From Methanosarcinaceae archaeon (GTDB taxonomy: Archaea > Halobacteriota > Methanosarcinia > Methanosarcinales > Methanosarcinaceae): 53,107 bases of DNA. The position numbers and the translations under genes were made by a program. The DNA lies in the NCBI GenBank assembly GCA_023544565.1, contig JAMJFS010000011.1:1-53107 (forward strand), in the 5' to 3' direction. Under the pieces are notes generated by a model that did not search any database, was not told where the DNA came from, and saw only the letters and a program-made list of their open reading frames with translations. How positions within the stretch are numbered: position 1 is the first letter of the stretch; every line of letters starts with the position of its first letter. Shown piece after piece: positions 43,737 to 52,657 of the stretch.

Positions 43737-44233
43737 CTACTTTATCTGTTTCGCCGTAAATATTTCATCTATCCCCTTAATTGTGGTATTGTCAGTGTCT
43801 TCAAATTGCAAAATTAATTGACGTAAGTCGATTTTATCCAAAATCTCCTTCAAGAGAAATGCCCGAAGAATACTTTTGATGTCAAAGTATGGAATACTAT
43901 TTTTGATACAAAAATTCTTTGCTTTTTTATCATTCGTAAGAAGTACTCCACCCTGTGTTTACAGATGATGATTGCCTGAACTTCACTTTTGTGAAGATAT
44001 TTTTCATTTTTTAGTAGTGAAATGTATTCGTGGTGTTCCACATCATCCAGATTAACTACTTCTATGTCATCAAGAACATAATTAATAAATGACAAACCTG
44101 TATCTTTTGCCCTTAATAATTCCTCATACACTGCTGTAGGAACATAAAGTTCATTAAAAAGTTGTTTTAAAATATGAATTGATCTAACCTTACCGAACAT
44201 ACTTAAAATATCAGTATCGGCCACAGGAATCAT
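43737..44233 (-). pseudogene. Frameshifted PIN-domain (VapC-like) toxin
   Basis: The N-terminal part reads IPVADTDILSMFGKV and VPTAVYEELLRAKDTG, then LHKSEVQAIIICKHR, the expected PIN Asp, Glu and Asp/Glu positions. After that the frame is lost. Shifting by one base at about 43962 restores GGVLLTNDKKAKNF (the last PIN acidic motif), SIPYFDIKSILRAF and a C-terminal helix to the stop at 43737. A single-base indel in a homopolymer-free GGGTGG stretch therefore inactivates the toxin, unless it is a sequencing error. Start overlaps the antitoxin stop (ATGA). Confidence 0.8.
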
Positions 44234-44529
44234 CCAAAGACCTCTTTGATCGTATGATCTATTTTTTCAATTGGATCCCCATCCACAACCCTCTTGTACC
44301 CTTTTTCAACAAGAATCTCTTTAAATTCCGGCGTAGTAACACCTGCTATCTCAGCTGCCTTTGCAAGCGAAGCCTTATTTTTTGAATAAATGCTTATTGC
44401 CATTTACAATCTGATCGTCTGATTGGAACGCAATACCAATTTAACAGCCTCATCCAAGAATTCTGTTTTATTTTTGTAATATTTTGGAATTAAAAATTTT
44501 AATCCCTCATCGGTCAAATATTCACTCAT
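44230..44529 (-). pseudogene. UPF0175-family antitoxin with an in-frame stop
   Basis: From ATG 44529: MSEYLTDEGLKFLIPKYYKN, then LDEAVKLVLRSNQTIRL, a TAA at 44404-44406, and in the same frame MAISIYSKNKASLAKAAEI and AGVTTPEFKEILVEKGYK to the stop at 44230. UPF0175 proteins have a continuous RLEMAI-type join here, so the stop probably replaced a Glu codon (GAA to TAA). Translation could restart at the ATG right after the stop (44403), giving a 57-aa C-terminal half with the helix-turn-helix-like core. Overlaps the PIN gene start, a classic toxin-antitoxin arrangement. Confidence 0.8.
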
Positions 44530-44794
44530 TTAACTCACCACTATCAATTATTGTTAACAAATGTAATAAAGGTACTTTTAACCATTTCAAACTTGTGATA
44601 TAATCAACCAAACACACGGTTCAGAGGCAGTAGAACCAACGCAAAGCACATCCTGTCGATCCCGTCGAAATGCACCACAATCTACCACACTCAATCGGCG
44701 CATTCCAAGATCCATCCACAAAAAAACCATCAAAAAGCCACAAGGTCACAGAGTTGTAAATCGATATGCAAGCCGCCCCTGAAACCCCTGTGAT

Positions 44795-44862
44795 TAATCA
44801 AAACCAACGCGGAGCGTATCTGCATGCATCTGCGTCTATCTGCGGTTGATTAATACCCTAAA
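44795..44862. repeat. CGCAGA-type inverted repeat
   Basis: GATTAATCAAAACCAACGCGGA faces TCTGCGTCTATCTGCGGTTGATTAA, forming an imperfect hairpin. Related to the repeats at 28318, 41505 and 43519. The remainder of 44530-44979 shows no gene; CGGCGCGCCG at about 44906-44916 plus T-rich minus-strand sequence, and a GGCC/GGCC stem at about 44953-44970, could serve as terminators for the pilin gene. Confidence 0.5.
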
Positions 44863-44979
44863 TGCTTAAAACTCAAACCCGAAATTGATATTGTCCAATC
44901 AAAAAACGGCGCGCCGGTTAATCAAAAAATCGAACACAAAAAGAAAAAATAGGCCAGATTAGGCCACAATAAATTTTGA

Positions 44980-45369
44980 CTAATATCTTGCAGTGAACTC
45001 TGCAATTACTTGCTGGGATGAAACATCAATAAATTTAACTTGGTCTCCAATCGCCAACGTGGTGTTAATGAAAATCGTTTCACCTGATTTAATTGAGCCA
45101 TTTATAGAAACATCCTTACCTGCAACCAATAATCTAGTATTATTCAGATTGATCTCATCTCCGCCCTGGTGCTCCAGAGTAAAACCATCTGTTGATTGAT
45201 TAATTGCCCTCAAACTTGCCTGAGGCACATCCGTGACTACATTAACATCGTCGAATGCGTATGTTGCAATCAATGCAGCAAGAATTACGACCATTGCGAT
45301 CATTAAAATCGTGCTTATAACCGGTGATATGGCAGTTTCTTCTTTTAAAAATTTGTCAGAGTAATTCAT
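44980..45369 (-). CDS. Archaeal type IV pilin-like protein (DUF1628 type)
   Basis: 129 aa. N-terminal class III signal-like region EETAISPVISTILMIAMVVILAALIATYAF: charged stretch, then the SPVIST hydrophobic helix that packs in pilus cores. The C-terminal domain is a small beta module (GFTLEHQGGDEINLNNTRLLV, FIDVSSQQVIAEFTARY). Closely related in layout to the next gene (45493), including LEHQGGD and the final DVxSQQxIA block. Probably exported and assembled in the cell envelope. Confidence 0.92.
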   Translation of the reverse strand: MNYSDKFLKEETAISPVISTILMIAMVVILAALIATYAFDDVNVVTDVPQASLRAINQSTDGFTLEHQGGDEINLNNTRLLVAGKDVSINGSIKSGETIFINTTLAIGDQVKFIDVSSQQVIAEFTARY

Positions 45370-45438
45370 TTAATCTCCAAATATAATAAATTCTCAAATA
45401 TATTATGAATATAATTGTATATAATACTATTAGTTAAA

Positions 45439-45478
45439 TCAAAAAATAAAAAAAAGATTGGCGCCGGTTAAAGCGCCA
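45439..45478 (-). terminator. Terminator between the two pilin genes
   Basis: On the minus strand a TGGCGC/GCGCCA stem (45473-45478 and 45459-45464) with an 8-nt loop is followed by a long T-rich run (45439-45457). It lies 15 nt after the upstream pilin stop codon and separates the two pilin transcripts. Confidence 0.8.
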
Positions 45479-45492
45479 GATTTACATTAGGT

Positions 45493-45999
45493 TTAGAACC
45501 TGACATCAAGGTCTGCAATCATCTGCTGACTTGCAACGTCGATAAGTTTGACGTTTAAAATATCTCCAGGATCTGCGATAGACGTTGTACTTCTAGCATT
45601 TATTGAAGTATTACCCAATCTAAGGGTAGTGTTTTCTAGGGCTATATACCAAACATCTCCAGCTTCAAATCTGCCATCAGCATCTATAACACGATTTGCA
45701 TCGATTATTTCTCCGTCAGCACCCGAGATAGTACTACCTGAAACTGTTATTTTAGTAGCTGCTTCAGTCATTGTCACTGCATCTCCACCCTGGTGTTCAA
45801 GTTTAATTGTAGCATTGGTGCCAACATCTACAGCACTACCTCTAATTGCTGCCTGTGGTGCCTGTTCTGGTGGTCCCATGCCGAATACGAATGCTGCGAT
45901 AACTGCAGCGAGAATTACAGTGATTGCGACCATCAGGATTACGCCGATGACCGGGGATACTGCATCCTCTTCTCTTACAAATTGGTTTGCTTTGCTCAT
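45493..45999 (-). CDS. Archaeal type IV pilin-like protein
   Basis: 168 aa from ATG 45999, with GGAGGAG upstream. N-terminus EEDAVSPVIGVILMVAITVILAAVIAAFVFG is the archaeal pilin signature. A longer beta domain than its neighbour follows, with LEHQGGDAVTM, an insertion containing GDVWYIALENTTLRLG, and the end LIDVASQQMIADLDVRF. The longer frame to 46077 would overlap the DUF5371 gene and is rejected. Probably a paralogue of the 129-aa pilin, expressed from a unit with the DUF5371 gene 23 nt upstream. Confidence 0.92.
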   Translation of the reverse strand: MSKANQFVREEDAVSPVIGVILMVAITVILAAVIAAFVFGMGPPEQAPQAAIRGSAVDVGTNATIKLEHQGGDAVTMTEAATKITVSGSTISGADGEIIDANRVIDADGRFEAGDVWYIALENTTLRLGNTSINARSTTSIADPGDILNVKLIDVASQQMIADLDVRF

Positions 46000-46022
46000 T
46001 TTATCTCTCCTCCGATATATTA

Positions 46023-46229
46023 TTATACACCCATCTGTTGCTTTTTTTGGACAACTCTTTCGAGTTTTTTTGTCCACATTTGATCTCCAATGTCGGTGTA
46101 TTCACATTCGAGATAATGCTGCACTGCAATGCTCAAGGCTTCCTTGGTTGACGACTCTTTACATTTCTGTTTGAGTGCAACAAGGTCATCTTCAGACAGT
46201 ACGGTTTGTGCGTGTACGATTTTAGCCAT
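46023..46229 (-). CDS. DUF5371 family small protein
   Basis: 68 aa: MAKIVHAQTVLSEDDLVALKQKC, ESSTKEALSIAVQHYLECEY, then MWTKKLERVVQKKQ. A short strand followed by two helices resembles ribbon-helix-helix regulators, and the family is archaeal. The ATG at 46229 is preferred over 46250. It lies immediately upstream of a pilin gene on the same strand and may regulate it; this is inference from position. Confidence 0.78.
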   Translation of the reverse strand: MAKIVHAQTVLSEDDLVALKQKCKESSTKEALSIAVQHYLECEYTDIGDQMWTKKLERVVQKKQQMGV

Positions 46230-46871
46230 TATCTCACCTATTGAGTCCAATCATGTGGGCAACATGTTTTTCTCATACTCATCATTATGATGATGAGTAT
46301 ATAAGGTTTATCTTTACAGTAGAAAAGAATCCCATGGGGGCGAAGAATCGCGTATTTTATTGAGATTTTATCGCTAAATATTCAATTTCATATTAATTTG
46401 ATTTTATAATTGGTATATCTTCATTTTATGTCAATTATATGAACAATATGTTCCTCGCAGGAATATAATTTTACTAAATACTATTTTCATATCAGGTTAT
46501 TTATGTACTCATTCTACCTGCGGCCATATGGTGGGAAATATATCATGACTTAATTCTGAGAAAATCCTCGCTATACTCGGGTCAACTAAAAGTATATATT
46601 TTTAATATATATAATTAATAGTTTTTTTATATAACATTATTGCTCATCTAATTATAGTTAAAAACCAAACAATACTGATAATATATCGTGTGGAAAAATT
46701 CGATTTTGTGCCTCATAAAATAAATTGATATAAATAGATTCAGATACTTTTTAACTTTGTTCTGGAGCGGTTAGGGGGACATGCGGAAGACACAGGGATG
46801 ACGAGAAAATCCATAATGTACTCTGTGTTTCATCTTCTTAATCATAAACTCCAAAAATACGAGGGCAAAAA
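46230..46871. other. AT-rich intergenic region
   Basis: 640 bp between divergent DUF5371 and ABC ATPase genes. I see the probable minus-strand promoter near 46290, long A/T runs at 46600-46660 and an ACACAG/CTGTGT inverted pair at about 46788-46829 close to the ABC gene. No open frame with coding character. Confidence 0.6.
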
Positions 46872-47873
46872 GTGACGGAATATGCAATTGACATACAAAA
46901 CCTGACTCGTAACTTCAAAGAATTGACTGCTGTAGACAATGTCAGCCTCACCGTAGAAAAAGGGGAATTGTTCGGACTTCTGGGGCCCAATGGGGCCGGC
47001 AAGACTACAATCATCAACATGCTCTCCACAATGCTCAAACCTACATCAGGCAACGCCACAGTCTGGGGTGCAGACATCAGTTCAAAACCCACCCGCGTGC
47101 GCAGGTCGATTGGCGTAGTATTCCAGGGCAACACCCTTGACGACAGGCTTACGGGTCGGGAGAATCTTGACCTGCACGGGCGGCTGTACGGGCTTTCCAA
47201 AGATTTACGCAGTGAGCGGATAACGGAAGTTCTTGAACTTGTAGAACTATCCGAACGCGCCGATGAGATCGTAAAGACCTACTCAGGCGGCATGATGCGA
47301 CGGCTTGAGATCGCAAGAGGACTCATGCACCGCCCAAAGGTGCTCTTCCTGGACGAGCCCACACTCGGACTTGATCCCCAGACCCGAAACCATATATGGG
47401 ACTATATCGAGAAACTCAACCGCGAAGAGAACATCACAATGGTGCTCACAACCCATTACATGGAAGAAGCAGACAGTCTATGCAAAAGGATCGCGATCAT
47501 CGACCACGGTAAGATATCCGCACTTGGCACACCCACGGACCTCAAAGCACAACTTGGCGGCGACATCATCACACTCACAACCGCAACAGAGGACGGCGCA
47601 ACAGGGTTGCTCAAAGTCTGCAAAGAACTTGACCTTGCGACCGACATATCCATATCAGGCAGCACCATCAGGATCACTGTACCATCAGGCGAGCGCGCCA
47701 TTCCTCAATTTCTCACTGCCGCCTCAGAAAAGAATTTCCCGATCGAATCGGTAAATCTCAGAAAACCAACCCTCGATGACGTTTTTTTATATCACACAGG
47801 GCGCGCGATCCGCCAATCCAATGTAGATGAGATGGACCGAATGAGATTCATGATGCAGTCCCGAAGGCGCTAA
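46872..47873 (+). CDS. ABC transporter ATP-binding protein (DrrA-like)
   Basis: 333 aa. Walker [13 protein letters not shown] is near 37, the signature [14 protein letters not shown] near 137, Walker [13 protein letters not shown] near 158 and H-loop [12 protein letters not shown] near 191. The C-terminal ~100-residue extension ([13 protein letters not shown]) is typical of DrrA/daunorubicin-resistance ATPases of ABC-2 exporters. GTG start. No ABC-2 permease gene lies next to it; downstream is the convergent uvrB with a 6-nt gap. The gene is visibly richer in G+C than its surroundings, which may indicate acquisition. Confidence 0.92.
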   Translation: MTEYAIDIQNLTRNFKELTAVDNVSLTVEKGELFGLLGPNGAGKTTIINMLSTMLKPTSGNATVWGADISSKPTRVRRSIGVVFQGNTLDDRLTGRENLDLHGRLYGLSKDLRSERITEVLELVELSERADEIVKTYSGGMMRRLEIARGLMHRPKVLFLDEPTLGLDPQTRNHIWDYIEKLNREENITMVLTTHYMEEADSLCKRIAIIDHGKISALGTPTDLKAQLGGDIITLTTATEDGATGLLKVCKELDLATDISISGSTIRITVPSGERAIPQFLTAASEKNFPIESVNLRKPTLDDVFLYHTGRAIRQSNVDEMDRMRFMMQSRRR

Positions 47874-47879
47874 CCAGCA

Positions 47880-49868
47880 TCACAATGAATAACTTGTCCG
47901 AAGTTCCTTGATCTTATCACGGATCTGGGCAGCCCTTTCAAACTCAAGATTCCTTGCAGCCAGATGCATGTCAGCCTCAAGATCGATAATAATATTCGAT
48001 ATCTCCATAGCAGACATATCCTCTGCGATCATCATAACACCTGAAACCTCGCCACTTGCTCCTGCATCCATCTTAACCAGTTCCTTCTGGATCGCTTTCT
48101 GGATCGTTTGCGGGACAATACCATGTTTCTTATTATATTCGAGCTGGATCTCGCGTCGCCTGTTTGTTTCCTTCATGGCACGCTCCATCGAACCTGTGAT
48201 ATTATTGGCATACAATATCACGCGCCCTTCCACATTTCTTGAAGCCCGGCCAATGGTCTGGATAAGTGACCGCTCCGAGCGCAGGAATCCTTCCTTGTCT
48301 GCATCAAGGATGGCAACAAAAGCAACCTCCGGGATATCCAGTCCCTCCCGCAAAAGGTTGATGCCCACGAGCACATCGAACTCCCGCTTTCGCAGCCCTC
48401 TCACGATCTGTGCACGCTCAAGGGTATTGATATCCGAATGCATGTACCTGACCTTGATCCCTATTTCCAGAAGGTAATCAGTAAGGTCTTCTGCCATGCG
48501 TTTTGTAAGTGTTGTAACAAGGGTTCTAAAACCTCTTTCAGTAACCTTCTTGATCTCTCCGATCAGGTCGTCGATCTGGTTGTCCACAGGGCGCACGATT
48601 ATATCGGGGTCAATAAGACCTGTCGGGCGGATAACCTGCTCGACAACAGTTTTGCTTTTCTCAAGTTCATACTCCGCAGGAGTGGCAGAAACGTATATCA
48701 CCTGATTGATACGCTTCTCGAACTCATCATATCGCAGGGGGCGGTTATCATACGCCGATGGCATGCGGAATCCGTTATTTACAAGCGCATCTTTCCTGGC
48801 GCGGTCGCCATTGTGCATTCCGCGTATCTGCGGGATGGTTGCATGGGATTCATCGATGACCATCAGATAATCGTCAGGAAAGAAATCAAGTAAACTGAAT
48901 GGTGGTTTTCCTGGTTCGCGACCGTCGAAATGGCGGGAATAGTTCTCGATGCCGGAGCAGTATCCGATCTCACGCATCATCTCGAGGTCAAATTTGGTGC
49001 GCTGTCTGAGACGCTGGGCTTCCAGAAGTTTATTATCTTTCTCCAGTCTGGCAGACTCGATCTCAAGTTCTGCCTCGATGGACTTTATCGCCTGTTCCAT
49101 ACGTTCCTGTGGCATCACAAAATGCTTGGCGGGATAAATGACAAGTCGCTCACCTTTTTCTATGGAATCAAGCACCTTGCCTGTAACAGGGTCAAAATAG
49201 GATATCCTGTCGATCTCATCCCCAAAAAGTTCGACACGGATGCCGTGATTTTCTTGCGCGGGATATATCTCTACCGTATCTCCGCGTGAGCGAAATGTGC
49301 CCGGCTTGAAATCTATACTGTTTCGTTCGTATTGAATATTTATAAGGCTGGAAAAAAGATGGCTTTTATTGATCTCCTCTCCCAATGTAAGAATAACTGC
49401 CATCTCCTGCCATTCTTCAGGAGAGCCGAGCCCATAGATGCAGGAAACGCTTGCAACTACAATGACATCCCTGCGCTCGATCAATGATTTTGTTGTAGAA
49501 AGGCGCAGCCTGCTGATCTCATCATTGATATGTGCATCTTTATCAATATACGTGTCAGTTGTAGGGATATATGCCTCTGGCTGGTAATAGTCGTAGTAAC
49601 TGACAAAGTATTCAACAGCATTGTTAGGAAAGAAATCTCTAAATTCCGAATATAACTGGGCTGCAAGTGTCTTATTATGTGCAATGACAAGTGTAGGTTT
49701 TTGGACGTTCTCGATCACATTTGCGATTGTGAATGTCTTGCCGGAACCGGTTACACCTAATAATGTTTGGTGCTTTTGCTTTTTCAGCACCCCGTCTGTG
49801 AGTTTTGAAAGAGCTTTTGGCTGGTCGCCTTTTGGTTTATAGTCGGATACAAGTTTGAAAGGACGCAT
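47880..49868 (-). CDS. uvrB: UvrABC excinuclease subunit B
   Basis: 662 aa, damage-verifying helicase of bacterial-type nucleotide excision repair. Walker [15 protein letters not shown] is near 35, the beta-hairpin region [21 protein letters not shown] near 90, DEAD-like [15 protein letters not shown] near 330 and motif [14 protein letters not shown] near 530. A C-terminal UVR motif ([24 protein letters not shown]) recruits UvrC. The ATG at 49868 ([19 protein letters not shown]) is the family start. uvrA and uvrC are not in the window. Such genes in methanosarcinal archaea are thought to be of bacterial origin. Confidence 0.97.
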   Translation of the reverse strand: MRPFKLVSDYKPKGDQPKALSKLTDGVLKKQKHQTLLGVTGSGKTFTIANVIENVQKPTLVIAHNKTLAAQLYSEFRDFFPNNAVEYFVSYYDYYQPEAYIPTTDTYIDKDAHINDEISRLRLSTTKSLIERRDVIVVASVSCIYGLGSPEEWQEMAVILTLGEEINKSHLFSSLINIQYERNSIDFKPGTFRSRGDTVEIYPAQENHGIRVELFGDEIDRISYFDPVTGKVLDSIEKGERLVIYPAKHFVMPQERMEQAIKSIEAELEIESARLEKDNKLLEAQRLRQRTKFDLEMMREIGYCSGIENYSRHFDGREPGKPPFSLLDFFPDDYLMVIDESHATIPQIRGMHNGDRARKDALVNNGFRMPSAYDNRPLRYDEFEKRINQVIYVSATPAEYELEKSKTVVEQVIRPTGLIDPDIIVRPVDNQIDDLIGEIKKVTERGFRTLVTTLTKRMAEDLTDYLLEIGIKVRYMHSDINTLERAQIVRGLRKREFDVLVGINLLREGLDIPEVAFVAILDADKEGFLRSERSLIQTIGRASRNVEGRVILYANNITGSMERAMKETNRRREIQLEYNKKHGIVPQTIQKAIQKELVKMDAGASGEVSGVMMIAEDMSAMEISNIIIDLEADMHLAARNLEFERAAQIRDKIKELRTSYSL

Positions 49869-50064
49869 CGTAGATGTGAATATGGGTGTGAACACCTATA
49901 AACGTATTCTTGCGGGTTGGTCGTGATTCTATCATATATAAGCACGTATGTTTACATCGTGTTTGCACGATCACACATTAACTCAATAAAAAACATAATT
50001 GTGAATGTGTGAACATTACTAAAACATAAAAAAAGAACGAGTTTCAGTATCTCGTTTTAATATC

Positions 50065-50856
50065 TCATCGTATGAACTCACTGATCGCAGGGGTGGCTGC
50101 ATATTCAGTGTGGGGTCTGCTGTCAAATTCATTAGAAATATACATATACTCGCGCTGGGTGCGGTTTCCACGTCTATCTAAAAGGGTTTTCCGGTACATG
50201 CGAGAAAGGTATGTTGAAACCGTACTCAGTTTGATAAATCCATATACTCGCTCATAATGTCCCTGGATCTCCTGGGATGTGAACCACACGTGCGGATATT
50301 CGTATTTCAAGAACAGTTCCAGGCGCTCGCTTATTGTAAGTGTTGTATCTTTGATCTTGTCACGTAGTGGGACCTGGGATTGACGCGTCTGTGTCTGTAA
50401 TGGTGCATGTGGTTGTAATGTGGCTACCGGCTGGGCAGTGTATTGCTGCGGTTGTGGTGGTTGGTTATTAGGAAAGATAGCCTGTTGCAATTGTTGGGGG
50501 TAGACCGGTGGTGGGGTCTGAAATTGTGGTTGGTATTGAACAGGCTGTGGATAATAGTAATATGGCTGTTGCATTGTTGGGTTTGGATTCGGGTTTTGGT
50601 ATGGGTTAGGTGGATATGGATAATTCTGTAATTGTGGGTTTGGTGGCATTTGCTGCTGCGATGGTATTGCAGTATTGATGTTATATTGTGCCTGTTGTTG
50701 TGAAGGTGTTTTAGATGAAGGTTCGGTTGTTGGAAGTTCCGTGTCGTCAACAGAATTGATAAAATTAATTACGTATTCCTTCCAAAGTTTTCCATTAAAT
50801 TGGGCGTTAGCTTTTTCGGAGCCATCGTCCTCGAAGATCTCAATCCGAACCTTCAT
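50065..50856 (-). CDS. Winged-helix-like protein with a Pro/Gln/Tyr/Asn-rich low-complexity linker
   Basis: 263 aa. Residues 1-38 form a small alpha/beta module (MKVRIEIFEDDGSEKANAQF, WKEYVINFINSV). Residues ~40-165 are low-complexity, dominated by Gln, Pro, Asn and Tyr (SQQQMPPNPQLQNYPYPP, QQPYYYYPQPVQYQPQF), like prion-like or sticky linkers. Residues ~165-263 look like a winged helix (ISERLELFLKYEYPHVWFTSQEIQGHYERV, IKLSTVSTYLSRMYRKTLLDRRG, then a wing). An AAAAGG site precedes the ATG. A long structured leader lies upstream. Divergent from PAN. Likely a DNA-binding or scaffold protein; function unknown. Confidence 0.8.
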   Translation of the reverse strand: MKVRIEIFEDDGSEKANAQFNGKLWKEYVINFINSVDDTELPTTEPSSKTPSQQQAQYNINTAIPSQQQMPPNPQLQNYPYPPNPYQNPNPNPTMQQPYYYYPQPVQYQPQFQTPPPVYPQQLQQAIFPNNQPPQPQQYTAQPVATLQPHAPLQTQTRQSQVPLRDKIKDTTLTISERLELFLKYEYPHVWFTSQEIQGHYERVYGFIKLSTVSTYLSRMYRKTLLDRRGNRTQREYMYISNEFDSRPHTEYAATPAISEFIR

Positions 50857-51010
50857 CCTTTTGCCTCTTGATCGAATCCACCCATCCCCTCAGACAGTGG
50901 ATTCGTAAACCATTCATCCCCTCAGACTATGGTTTTTTGCTGTTTTGTTATAATCTTCACATGTCTGGTTGTATTTACAACCAACACGATGAGTTGTTAT
51001 TCATTGTGCA
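50857..51010 (-). ncRNA. Structured mRNA leader with two hairpins sharing one loop sequence
   Basis: On the minus strand, directly before the ATG at 50856, two adjacent hairpins occur. The upstream one has stem AAACCAT/ATGGTTT (50908-50936 region). The downstream one has stem CGAATCCAC/GTGGATTCG (50873-50905 region). Their stems differ in sequence, yet both 15-nt loops contain GTCTGAGGGGATG. A third palindrome lies at 50966-50983. A TATA-like CTTATATAT on the minus strand at 51032-51040 would place the transcript start near 51010, giving a leader of about 150 nt. Extent is estimated. Candidate cis-regulatory RNA. Confidence 0.6.
50966..50983. promoter_or_regulatory. 18-bp inverted repeat in the leader region
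   Basis: TGGTTGTA and TACAACCA arms with a 2-bp spacer, perfect. It falls inside the predicted leader of the 263-aa gene, so it could be an operator or a third RNA stem (loop too small as drawn unless the inner pairs open). Confidence 0.45.
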
Positions 51011-51030
51011 ATTTATAGATTGTAACATCT

Positions 51031-51040
51031 AATATATAAG
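51031..51040 (-). promoter_or_regulatory. Probable TATA box for the Pro/Gln-rich gene
   Basis: Minus-strand CTTATATATT preceded by GTTATTGTTA-like sequence; about 25 bp further would be the transcription start, near 51010. The rest of 50984-51414 is AT-rich and non-coding, with an 11-bp inverted repeat (ACATTTATCAC at 51290-51300, GTGATAAATGT at 51348-51358) upstream of PAN. Confidence 0.45.
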
Positions 51041-51414
51041 CATTGTTATTTATTTATGTGTTTATATGTTTTAAACAAATTTAAAGCAATATTATGGCTT
51101 TTTTTCTAATATGTTATGATATGAATGATTTTCAATTTAAGTATTGTCTAATTATATGTATGTGTTATTTTTATAAATAGTATGTGAATGCTCCAGTGGA
51201 AGTAAGGGGGTTAGTTTTTTTAGTTAAAAACTGTTATTATCTAGTAATTTCTTAAATAAAGCCATATAATATCTTCATTAAGGATAAATACATTTATCAC
51301 AATTACTATACTGGTTATCAGTGAACAGAATATTTGGATGAAAATTAGTGATAAATGTGAGCCATTTTTGACTCATTGGTTGACTTTATATTATATGTAG
51401 CCATAATTACACAC

Positions 51415-52656
51415 ATGTCTGATGCTAGTGTAGAATCACCTGTAGAAAATGTTAATTCGAATGCTAAATCCCTAACAGATTCGATCTTTGTTGAGAGTAA
51501 GAATGTTCATCTTCTGGAAAATGAGATTCAAACTCTCAGGATACAGAACGAGGCTATGAAGGCGAAGCTCCTTGAGACGAGTATGATCGCGAATAATTAT
51601 TTGCAGGAGGCAAATAATCTCAAAGATCAATTGGATAAGTTGACAACTCCACCGTTGTTTATTGCGAGTGTGCTGGAGGTCGAAGATGATCTGGCACTTA
51701 TCAGGCAGCACGGCAATAACCAGGAGGTTATGACCCAGATCCCGCCTGAGTTGGAGGGTGAGGTCGAGGCTGGTATGCGCGTTTGTGTGAATGCTGCATT
51801 TTCAATTATCACAGTTATCAACAGGGCTGCGGATGTACGTGCTCAGGTAATGGAAGTGATCCGTTCACCCGGCATCGGTTATGATATGATAGGCGGTCTT
51901 GAAAATGTTATCAAAGAAGTTGTTGAGTCTGTGGAATTGCCACTGACCGAGCCGGAACTATTCGAGAATGTGGGCATTGAGCCCCCATCTGGTGTTTTGC
52001 TCTATGGTCCTCCTGGCACCGGAAAGACGCTTATTGCAAAGGCTGTGGCATCTGAGGCGAGTGCGACATTTATACGCATGTCAGGCTCTGATCTTGTCCA
52101 GAAATTTGTTGGAGAGGGTGCGAGGCTTGTTAAGGATGTGTTCCAACTTGCACGGGATAAGGCACCATCTATTCTTTTCATTGATGAGATCGATGCGGTG
52201 GGCGGTATGCGTACCCATGATGGCACGACCGGTTCTGCAGAGGTCAACCGAACGATGCTTCAACTTCTGGCAGAGATGGATGGTTTTGATACATCCGGTA
52301 ATGTGAAGATCATCGCTGCGACAAATAGGGTCGATCTGCTTGATCCTGCACTTTTGCGCCCTGGCAGGTTTGATCGTTTGATCGAGATACCCCTGCCTGA
52401 TGAAGTGGGCCGTCTGGAGATATTGAAGATCCATACCAAGAAGATGAATCTGGCCGATGATGTGAATCTTGATAAGGTCGCAAAGAAAACTGATGGTCTT
52501 AGCGGTGCTGACCTGAATGTTATCATCAAGGAAGCCGGAATGTTTGTTATCCGAAGACGTGGCAAGGAAGTCACAATGCAGGATATTCAGGATGGTTTTG
52601 ATAAAGTGGTAGAAGATGAAGAACAATCAAATGTTCCTGCCGGGATGTTCGCATAA
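51415..52656 (+). CDS. pan: Proteasome-activating nucleotidase PAN
   Basis: 413-aa hexameric AAA ATPase that unfolds substrates for the 20S proteasome. N-terminal coiled coil (~25-70, LLENEIQTLRIQNEAMKAKL), OB-domain (~75-140) and AAA module: Walker A GPPGTGKT near 202, Walker B ILFIDEIDAVGG near 256, sensor-1 ATNRVD near 306 and arginine finger region LLRPGRFDR near 317. The C-terminus is GMFA, so the penultimate HbYX tyrosine is Phe here. The ATG at 51415 is about 25 bp after a TATA-like TTTATATTATATG, suggesting a leaderless message; the TTG at 51376 is rejected. Confidence 0.96.
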   Translation: MSDASVESPVENVNSNAKSLTDSIFVESKNVHLLENEIQTLRIQNEAMKAKLLETSMIANNYLQEANNLKDQLDKLTTPPLFIASVLEVEDDLALIRQHGNNQEVMTQIPPELEGEVEAGMRVCVNAAFSIITVINRAADVRAQVMEVIRSPGIGYDMIGGLENVIKEVVESVELPLTEPELFENVGIEPPSGVLLYGPPGTGKTLIAKAVASEASATFIRMSGSDLVQKFVGEGARLVKDVFQLARDKAPSILFIDEIDAVGGMRTHDGTTGSAEVNRTMLQLLAEMDGFDTSGNVKIIAATNRVDLLDPALLRPGRFDRLIEIPLPDEVGRLEILKIHTKKMNLADDVNLDKVAKKTDGLSGADLNVIIKEAGMFVIRRRGKEVTMQDIQDGFDKVVEDEEQSNVPAGMFA

Positions 52657-52657
52657 G

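Noticed and set aside
44900-44920. CGGCGCGCCG near the pilin genes as another palindrome-family member
   Set aside because: Lacks the CCGCC-N3-GGCGG core and the TGGAA flank; more likely part of a terminator.
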